Position numbers and translations under genes: made by a program. Below, in pieces: positions 7,159-11,461 of a stretch of 11,461 bases of DNA (the stretch's first letter is position 1; every line of letters begins with the position of its first letter). Source of the stretch: JBHJOF01 sp050330055. GTDB lineage: Bacteria; Pseudomonadota; Alphaproteobacteria; Kiloniellales; JAKSDN01. The notes beneath the pieces were generated by a model. It ran no database searches and had not been told where the DNA came from. It worked only from the letters and a program-made list of their open reading frames with translations. The stretch lies in the NCBI GenBank assembly GCA_050330055.1, contig JBHJOF010000333.1, positions 1-11,461 on the forward strand, written 5' to 3'.

Positions 7159-7164
7159 CTCTCC
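7159..7164 (-). promoter_or_regulatory. Ribosome binding site of the flavoenzyme gene
   Basis: On the minus strand GGAGAG sits 10 bases before the ATG at 7148 and fixes that start over the open frame extending to 7229. Confidence 0.6.
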
Positions 7165-7280
7165 CGGACGGCGTGTTTGCTTGCTTGGTCCGATCTTACG
7201 GCAGCGACCCGGTCTGGCCAGCCCCTCAACGACAGCGAGGCGGCGCGGATTGGCGGTCGCGTCTGATGCGCTTCTTGCTC

Positions 7281-7432
7281 GTCACCCTCACCCTCCCACG
7301 CTCCCTTTGGTCGCGCGGGCCCCTCCCTCTCCCCTCAAGGGCGAGGGGAACAAACAGGCGTCCCATAGAGTCCCTCTCCCTCGAGGGGAGAGGGAGGGGC
7401 CCAACGCGCAGCGTTGGGAGGGTGAGGGTGAC
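7281..7432. repeat. Long imperfect inverted repeat
   Basis: The left arm (7281-7336) begins GTCACCCTCACCCTCCCA and ends GGGCCCCTCCCTCTCCCCTC. The right arm (7383-7432) is its reverse complement apart from a short mismatched stretch in the middle. The right arm carries its own perfect hairpin, CCCAACGC/GCGTTGGG around 7400-7418, and the centre holds a further CCCTCTCCC...GGGGAGAGGG near-palindrome at 7372-7395. It fills most of the 304-base gap between the flavoenzyme and aconitase X small-subunit genes; nothing coding is seen there. It resembles the C/G-rich elements at the left end of the window and is probably a non-autonomous palindromic repeat. It could uncouple expression of the two flanking genes. 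Confidence 0.7.
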
Positions 7433-7452
7433 TCGCGCGCAAGCGCGAATGA

Positions 7453-7863
7453 TCAAGCGATCTCCTGAATCCGTCCACCCAGCGCCACGCGCAGGCGCAT
7501 GCCGCTCTGCAACCCATCGAGCGTCACCTGGATCACCGGCAGGCTGCCGAAGCCCATCTCCTGCGCGACCAGGACGCCGAGCGCGGTGATCGCGTCGGGC
7601 TCGCCCAGGAGGATGGCCTTGGGCGCCTTGCCCCGGTGGATCAGCTCGAGCAGCACCGCGCTCGAGGAGCTGGAGCCGACGGTGCGCGGGATGGCGAGGA
7701 TCGTGCCGGCAATCGAGGCGCGGTGGTCGGGATGTCTGGGCTGGATGATCACGCCCGTCTGCGGGTCGACGCCGCCCCAGAAGGAGAGCGGTGCGGCGAG
7801 GCGCAACAGCGGTCCCTGCGCGTCACCGTCGATCAGCGGCCGGCCCTGCAGGGTCAGGCCCAT
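7453..7863 (-). CDS. Aconitase X small (swivel) subunit
   Basis: A 136-residue protein of the DUF126/aconitase X swivel-domain family. It pairs with the large subunit encoded just upstream to form an aconitase-like dehydratase; characterised bacterial members dehydrate cis-3-hydroxy-L-proline. It opens with a GRPLIDGDAQGP segment (7-18). It carries the serine-rich active-site loop PRTVGSSSSSAVLLEL (59-74), equivalent to the GSSSGS loop of relatives, and the conserved AILLGEPDAITALGVLVAQE segment (83-102). The ATG (7861-7863) overlaps the end of the large-subunit gene by 10 bases, so translation is probably coupled. The same frame stays open far upstream to 8733, but that part is an antisense-like GC-rich artefact inside the large-subunit gene. 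In some relatives the two parts are fused; here they are separate. Confidence 0.9.
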   Translation of the reverse strand: MGLTLQGRPLIDGDAQGPLLRLAAPLSFWGGVDPQTGVIIQPRHPDHRASIAGTILAIPRTVGSSSSSAVLLELIHRGKAPKAILLGEPDAITALGVLVAQEMGFGSLPVIQVTLDGLQSGMRLRVALGGRIQEIA

Positions 7864-9113
7864 AGGGACTCGTCGCGCTCGACCCGGCCGCTTGCGGCCG
7901 AACGGGCGCAGTCGGCGAGCGAGCCGTAGACCACCTGATAGCCCGTGTTGGCCGGCCCGTAGTGGGCGAACTTGCCGCTGTTGGTCATCATGATGCCGCC
8001 GTCGGCTCCCGCACGGCGCAGGATGGGCGTCACCACCACGCAGGTGTCGACGACAAAGGTGACGCCGGCTTCCTCCAAGGCCGCGCGCTCGCCGCCGGCT
8101 TCCAGCGCGGTCAGGAGGTCGCGCCGGGTGCAGAGATAGACCGGAACCTTGAACCGCTTGCCGGCGGGGAGGCGGGCGAAGGCGCGGCATTCCGCCAGCG
8201 AGAAATGCGGGCTGCCGAGCGCGACGCAGTCGATGGTCTCGCTCACGGTGGTCGAGAGCTTGTCGCGCGCCGCCCGCGCCATCGCGGCGGTGACGGCGAT
8301 GGTTTCCTCGGGAGGAACGCCGCCGAAAGCCTCGGCCTCGGTCGCCGCCTCGGGCGTCACGCCGATGACGTGGAACAGGCCGACCGCGCCGGTCGAGGCG
8401 GCGGCCGCCCCCAGCGCCTTCAGGCTGTCTTCCGGCACGTCGCGCGGCACGCCACGGATCGCGGCCACCGTGCTTCCCGCCGTCTCGCCGAGCCAGGACC
8501 CCAGCACCGGATAGAAGGCCGGCTCGCGGCGCAGCGCCTGCGAGAGGCCCTCGATGTCGATCAGCAGCCGGGCGCGGCGGTTCTCGGGCCGGTGCAGGCC
8601 GACGTAGGGCGCGCGGCCGGCGATGGCGGCGCAGATGTCGAGGAAGTCGCCGTAACGTTCCGTGCGTGCGCCCAGCACCGAGTTGGCGAAGACCACGGCG
8701 TTGCTCTCGGCCCAGGCGATCTGCTCGCCGCACTTGGGGCGATGGCCCGCCTGGTAGGGCGCGCAGGTCCAGGTCGGCTGGCAGCCGAGCGCCAGGTAGG
8801 CCTGCATCTGGCGCCGCGCCAGCGCCTGCACGGCCGGCTCGGCCCTGACGATCTCGGGGTGCAGCAGATCGAGGGCGCCGACGTTGAGTGAAGCGGGGAC
8901 CTGCACGCGGCCACCGAGATCGCGCAGGCGCTCGGCGAAGAGCATGCCGGACTCGCCGTGATAGAGGCAGCCGTCGATGTGCGCGCTCGTGATCGGCACC
9001 AGCTCGCTGGCACCCAGCTGGCGGGCGGTCTCGACCAGGATGCGCATCGCCAGGGCGCCGGCCGGCGGTGCGTCGGGGGCGAGTAGGGACTGTTCCTCGG
9101 CGGTCAAGCGCAT
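7854..9113 (-). CDS. Aconitase X large (catalytic) subunit
   Basis: A 419-residue DUF521/aconitase X catalytic subunit. Known bacterial enzymes of this type are cis-3-hydroxy-L-proline dehydratases, giving a pyrroline carboxylate via an enamine; archaeal relatives are mevalonate-5-phosphate dehydratases. Family signatures seen: AHIDGCLYHGE (44-54), TCAPYQAGHRPKCGEQIAWA (116-135), NAVVFANSVLGART (138-151), CVALGSPHFSLAE (296-308), VVDTCVVVTP (354-363) and IMMTNSGKFAHYGP (374-387). Cysteines at 111/117, 296 and 358 are the best candidates for iron-sulfur ligands. Length is normal for the separate large subunit. The start ATG has only a weak ribosome site. It is the first gene of a minus-strand unit (large subunit, small subunit, then the flavoenzyme after the inverted repeat) and diverges from the RidA gene. 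Substrate within the family is not decided by the sequence. Confidence 0.92.
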   Translation of the reverse strand: MRLTAEEQSLLAPDAPPAGALAMRILVETARQLGASELVPITSAHIDGCLYHGESGMLFAERLRDLGGRVQVPASLNVGALDLLHPEIVRAEPAVQALARRQMQAYLALGCQPTWTCAPYQAGHRPKCGEQIAWAESNAVVFANSVLGARTERYGDFLDICAAIAGRAPYVGLHRPENRRARLLIDIEGLSQALRREPAFYPVLGSWLGETAGSTVAAIRGVPRDVPEDSLKALGAAAASTGAVGLFHVIGVTPEAATEAEAFGGVPPEETIAVTAAMARAARDKLSTTVSETIDCVALGSPHFSLAECRAFARLPAGKRFKVPVYLCTRRDLLTALEAGGERAALEEAGVTFVVDTCVVVTPILRRAGADGGIMMTNSGKFAHYGPANTGYQVVYGSLADCARSAASGRVERDESLWA

Positions 9114-9229
9114 GGCTCTGGCTTAGGCTCTGTCCGGTGGCCCGGCAAGGCCTATCGCCCCCGCCTGGCTGGTGCGGGCCCGGTCGGCCATGGATAATGG
9201 GCTGGGACCGCGAGAAGAGGGGAAGTCAC
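9114..9229. promoter_or_regulatory. Divergent intergenic region, aconitase X / RidA
   Basis: This 116-base gap must contain the start signals for both divergent units. GATAAT at 9193-9198 is a possible -10 element for the plus-strand genes, but no good -35 is placed 16-18 bases upstream. GAGGGGA at 9217-9223 is the RidA ribosome site. I see no clear operator palindrome. Shared regulation of the two sides is inference from the layout. Confidence 0.35.
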
Positions 9230-9580
9230 ATGACCGACATAGATCGCACGCCGGGCGGGGCGCGCGGCCGCTGCCGCAGCGTCGAGCACGGCGGGCTGCT
9301 GTGGAGCGTGGCCACGGCGCAGGGCCGCGGCAGCACGGTGGCGGAGCAGACCCGCGCCACCCTGGAAAACTTGGAACGCAACCTGGCCGAGGCCGGCAGC
9401 AGCAAGCACCGCATCCTCGAGGCCGTGGTCTATCTCGCCGACATGGCGACCAAGGCCGAGATGGACGCGGTCTGGTGCGACTGGATTCCGGACGATGGCT
9501 GGCCCTGCCGCGCCTGCGTCGGCACCGCGCTGGCACCGGGCGACCTGGTCGAGATCAAGGTCACGGCGGCCAAGCGATGA
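9230..9580 (+). CDS. RidA family (YjgF/YER057c/UK114) protein
   Basis: A 116-residue member of the Rid family, small trimeric proteins that speed hydrolysis of reactive enamine/imine intermediates. The family frame is visible: GGLLWSVATAQG near the N-terminus, the helix EQTRATLENLERNLAEAGSS, then KHRILEAVVYLADM, and the C-terminal PCRACVGTALAPGDLVEIKV. R94 in PCRACV corresponds to the catalytic arginine of RidA (R105 in E. coli), and E108 in LVEIKV may match its conserved glutamate. The loop between them is slightly shorter than in classical RidA, so a Rid subgroup other than RidA itself is possible. The ATG at 9230 follows GAGGGGA; the open frame extending back to 9068 is not needed. Its position beside a dehydratase that releases an enamine suits a detoxifying or accelerating role. 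Confidence 0.85.
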   Translation: MTDIDRTPGGARGRCRSVEHGGLLWSVATAQGRGSTVAEQTRATLENLERNLAEAGSSKHRILEAVVYLADMATKAEMDAVWCDWIPDDGWPCRACVGTALAPGDLVEIKVTAAKR

Positions 9581-9616
9581 ACCACTCCTGACCCGGTGCA
9601 CCAGCCTCGCCGCGGA

Positions 9617-9671
9617 GGACTGTTCCCGCGGTGCTCCGGCCCGGGGACAGTCCCCTTTGGGTACAGTCCCC
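9617..9671. repeat. Cluster of GGGGACAGTCCCC-type elements
   Basis: GGGGACAGTCCCC at 9643-9655 is a perfect 13-base odd palindrome. A second ACAGTCCCC follows at 9663-9671, and a diverged GGACTGTTCCC precedes it near 9617-9627. The cluster sits in the 179-base gap between the RidA and M24 genes, which otherwise holds only the M24 ribosome site. It may be a dispersed repeat or a protein-binding site; the sequence does not decide. Confidence 0.5.
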
Positions 9672-9744
9672 TCGAGCGCGCCGCTGGCTCCGCCGGGAAC
9701 GCGGGGTTAGCCTGCAGCGTTGGTGATCAGTATCAGCGAGCGGG

Positions 9745-9750
9745 AAGGAG
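9745..9750 (+). promoter_or_regulatory. Ribosome binding site of the M24 gene
   Basis: AAGGAG lies 9 bases before the ATG at 9760 and 15 bases before a second in-frame ATG at 9766, favouring the first. Confidence 0.7.
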
Positions 9751-9759
9751 CCTCGATCC

Positions 9760-10935
9760 ATGACCATGCGCCTGTTCGAGCCGGCCGAGTTCGAGACCCG
9801 CATCGCCCGCGCCAAGGAGCGGATGGAGCAGGCCGGGATCGAACTGCTGCTGGTGGCGAGCCCGGCCAACCAGTTCTGGCTGACCGGCTATGACGGCTGG
9901 TCGTTCTACACGCCGCAGATGGTGCTGCTGGCCGCCGACGAGGCGCAGCCGATCTGGTTCGGCCGTGCCATGGATGCGGTCGGCGCGCGCCTGACCGTTT
10001 TCATGGACGAGGCCAACATCGTGCCCTACCCGGACAACTATGTCGCCTCGGCCGAGCGCCATCCCATTGGTCGCCTGGCCGAGCTGATCGAGGAGCGCGG
10101 CTGGGCCGGCAAGCGCATCGGCGTCGAGATGGACGACTACTACTACACGGCGCGCTGGCACGCGATCCTGACCGAGAAGCTGCCGAACGCCGACTTCGTC
10201 GACGCCTTCCTGCTGATCAACTGGGCCCGCATGGTGAAGTCGGAGCAGGAGATTCAGTACCTCAGGCAGGCCGGCAAGATCGCCGAGGCGGCCATGCAGG
10301 CGGCGATCGACAAGGCCGAGCTCGGCGTGCGCCAGTGCGACGTCATGGCCGAGGTCTATCGCGTCACCACCGCCGGCACGCCGGAGTTCGGCGGCACCTT
10401 CACCTGCAAGCCGCCCAACGCCATGGTGGGCGAGCTCTGCGCCGCGCCGCACCTCTCCTGGAGCGACGCGCCGCTGATCGAGGGCGACCTCTTCTACATC
10501 GAGCTGGGCGGCTGCCGGCACCGCTATCACGCGCCGCTGTCGCGCTGCCTGCTGCTCGGCAAGCCGGACGATCGCATGGACCTGGTCGCCAACGTGATCG
10601 CCGAGGGGCTGGAGGCCGTGCTCGAGGCGGTCAAGCCCGGCGTGGTCTGCGAGGAGCTGGCGGCCGCCTGGCGCGCGGTGATCGAGCGCCACGGCATCGA
10701 GAAGGAGAGCCGCATCGGCTATCCGGTCGGCATCGGCTATCCGCCGACCTGGGGCGAGCTGACCTGCTCGCTGCGCGCCGGCGACCGCACTGTGCTGCAG
10801 GCGGGCATGACCTTCCACTGCATCCCGGCGATCTGGATGGAGAGCTACGGCCTCACCATCAGCGAGTCCTTCGTGGTGACCGACAAGGGCGCCGAGACCT
10901 TCGCCGAGTTTCCGCGCAAGCTGTTCGTCAAGTAG
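9760..10935 (+). CDS. M24 family creatinase/ectoine hydrolase-like protein
   Basis: A 391-residue pita-bread protein with a creatinase-type N-terminal domain (to about 160) and an M24 catalytic domain. It resembles ectoine hydrolases (DoeA/EutD) along its length: NQFWLTGYDGWSFY, VPYPDNYV...ERHPIGRL, GVEMDDYYY, CAAPHLSWSD, YHAPLSRCLLLGKPDD, GYPVGIGYPPTWGE, GMTFHCIPAIWMESYG and ISESFVVTDKGAE, ending KLFVK. Metal ligands of true M24 aminopeptidases are largely missing: the first Asp is E248, the second is P259, and the usual GHGIG histidine is absent. Metal-independent C-N hydrolysis, as in creatinase and DoeA, is therefore likely. The segment where DoeA has GYGGDYP-like sequence differs, so the substrate may not be ectoine. 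No DoeB deacylase gene is in the window. It follows the RidA gene by 179 bases on the same strand. Confidence 0.9.
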   Translation: MTMRLFEPAEFETRIARAKERMEQAGIELLLVASPANQFWLTGYDGWSFYTPQMVLLAADEAQPIWFGRAMDAVGARLTVFMDEANIVPYPDNYVASAERHPIGRLAELIEERGWAGKRIGVEMDDYYYTARWHAILTEKLPNADFVDAFLLINWARMVKSEQEIQYLRQAGKIAEAAMQAAIDKAELGVRQCDVMAEVYRVTTAGTPEFGGTFTCKPPNAMVGELCAAPHLSWSDAPLIEGDLFYIELGGCRHRYHAPLSRCLLLGKPDDRMDLVANVIAEGLEAVLEAVKPGVVCEELAAAWRAVIERHGIEKESRIGYPVGIGYPPTWGELTCSLRAGDRTVLQAGMTFHCIPAIWMESYGLTISESFVVTDKGAETFAEFPRKLFVK

Positions 10936-10985
10936 GCGGGGTGCTAAATGGGTGTCGTGGAACGGCTCTTGGAATCGGCTAGGGC

Positions 10986-11366
10986 ATGCCGGTACACAAT
11001 CAGCTTTTCACTTCTGGAAGCAACCGTGAATTCGTTCAGGCGCTGACTGATCAGAAAGTGAATTTCCTTGTCGTAGGTGGCATGGCGGTTGCATTTCATA
11101 ACTGCCGCGACCTAATGGCTGTCGACGACTTGGATCTTATGCTTGAACCTACCGCAGAGAACATCCAGAGATTCGTTGCTAGTCTGCGTGCATTGGCGCT
11201 AGACGCTAAGTGGTCCAGTGACGACCTCGCAAGACCAAACATCCAAGTTCCCATAAAGCAAGACTACTACATAGACGTTCTTACGCCACCGGACGGGATC
11301 GAATTTCAACCGCTAACACTGAACAGCTTAGCGGCCCGCCTAAGAGTCCGACTCGAAATGAATTGA
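10986..11366 (+). CDS. Nucleotidyltransferase-fold protein, probably 3'-truncated
   Basis: A 126-residue reading frame with the N-terminal part of a minimal nucleotidyltransferase (AbiEii/MNT-like). Seen are FLVVGGMAVAFH (27-38) with the GG motif, DDLDLML (47-53) with D48 and D50 as the metal-binding carboxylates, and YYIDVLTPPDG with D97 as the likely third. Relatives usually continue for some tens of residues with a GL-x-V-I-x-L...K-x-R-x-K-D segment, which is absent. The frame instead ends RLRVRLEMN next to an IS5-type transposase, so the last ~8 codons (from 11340) may be insertion sequence DNA. The ATG lies 3 bases after an in-frame TAG and has no real ribosome site. The stretch is much AT-richer than the M24 gene before it, so recent acquisition is likely. 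No partner HEPN or antitoxin gene is visible. Activity is doubtful. Confidence 0.7.
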   Translation: MPVHNQLFTSGSNREFVQALTDQKVNFLVVGGMAVAFHNCRDLMAVDDLDLMLEPTAENIQRFVASLRALALDAKWSSDDLARPNIQVPIKQDYYIDVLTPPDGIEFQPLTLNSLAARLRVRLEMN

Positions 11367-11461
11367 GTGTCTTCAAGCTCTTGCCAATCTGCGCATGAGG
11401 AGTTGGACGCTGGCAAGGTAGAGCCAGGTCTCGGCGCTTGCGAGGCTTGCCTCGAAGTCCT
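11340..11461 (-). mobile_element. Partial IS5-family insertion sequence (3' end)
   Basis: The right edge of the window contains one end of an insertion sequence recognised by its transposase C-terminus. The outer boundary is proposed at 11340-11343 (CTAA), which fits the YTAR target preferred by several IS5-family elements. It coincides with the point where the nucleotidyltransferase frame loses family character. GAGTCCGACTC just inside could belong to the terminal inverted repeat. The other end lies outside the window, so neither the target duplication nor the inverted repeat can be confirmed. Confidence 0.55.
11373..11461 (-). CDS. IS5-family transposase, C-terminal fragment
   Basis: The last 28 complete codons of a minus-strand frame that runs off the right edge of the window, ending at the TGA at 11373-11375. 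The visible peptide starts DFEASLASAETWLYLASVQ and ends LLMRRLARA. This matches the C-terminal end of IS5-group DDE transposases, which typically read DFE-x-S-x-x-SA...WL-x-x-A-x-x-x-LL-x-RRLAR and stop there. The catalytic DDE residues lie outside the window. Whether the element is intact cannot be told. Confidence 0.75.
   Translation of the reverse strand, partial: DFEASLASAETWLYLASVQLLMRRLARA

Noticed and set aside
7281..7432. Inverted and nested repeats considered as a CRISPR array or tRNA
   Set aside because: No regularly spaced direct repeats with unique spacers and no cloverleaf. It is one large palindrome with nested hairpins.
7864..8733. Long N-terminal extension of the aconitase X small-subunit frame
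   Set aside because: The extension is Arg/Gly/Ala-rich and overlaps the large-subunit gene on the same strand in another frame. The family sequence starts exactly at the ATG at 7863.
7962..8891. 309-codon plus-strand frame opposite the aconitase X large subunit
   Set aside because: Antisense artefact of high GC; no family motifs, and the minus strand encodes conserved aconitase X signatures.
9733..10818. 361-codon minus-strand frame opposite the M24 gene
   Set aside because: Antisense artefact; the M24 gene on the plus strand is full length with a ribosome site.
10948..11049. Possible 32-codon upstream ORF (MGVVERLL...) overlapping the nucleotidyltransferase start
   Set aside because: No ribosome site and no recognisable similarity; it overlaps the better-supported nucleotidyltransferase frame.

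Overview
The window looks like a piece of a high-GC alphaproteobacterial chromosome. The protein set supports this (a DUF2336 protein, an N-methylproline demethylase-type flavoenzyme, a two-subunit aconitase X and an ectoine-hydrolase-type M24 protein), as do the GC-rich palindromic intergenic repeats. A Rhodospirillales or Hyphomicrobiales (Reyranella-like) source is my inference and cannot be settled from this sequence alone. The DNA is a mosaic. GC-rich, strongly codon-biased core genes alternate with visibly AT-richer stretches at about 780-3180 and 10940-11372, which look acquired.

Left part (1-3273): a repeat-rich intergenic stretch with two nested C/G hairpins and a 10-bp tandem repeat, then a DUF1203 gene on the plus strand. 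Next comes an AT-richer minus-strand pair. The upstream gene is a 581-residue DUF4209 protein carrying the RNxxxHG signature of HEPN-like domains. The downstream gene encodes a small orphan protein with a CPFCG knuckle. To its right, a hairpin terminator and a 267-bp remnant of the C-terminus of a molybdopterin-dependent (xanthine dehydrogenase/IorB-type) oxidoreductase large subunit lie on the minus strand. The remnant is frameshifted twice and has lost its 5' end.

Middle part (3755-9113): a DUF2336 gene on the plus strand converges on a minus-strand flavoenzyme gene. A pair of palindromic repeats separates them, one of which contains the flavoenzyme's stop codon. Upstream of the flavoenzyme gene, behind a roughly 300-bp spacer filled with a long inverted repeat, are overlapping genes for the two subunits of an aconitase X-type dehydratase.

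Right part (9114-11461): a RidA-family gene and a creatinase/ectoine hydrolase-like M24 gene are transcribed away from the aconitase X genes. The flavoenzyme, the dehydratase, the RidA protein and the M24 hydrolase together suggest a locus for catabolism of N-methylated or hydroxylated cyclic amino acids (proline betaine, N-methylproline, 3-hydroxyproline or relatives). RidA would deal with the enamine/imine formed by the dehydratase. The exact substrate is not visible. The window ends with an AT-richer nucleotidyltransferase gene whose 3' end seems cut off by an IS5-family insertion sequence. Only the last 28 codons of its transposase lie in the window.

Most promising for novelty are the DUF4209/CPFCG island and the aconitase X/demethylase/RidA/M24 cluster. 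I see no CRISPR array, tRNA, rRNA or phage module.
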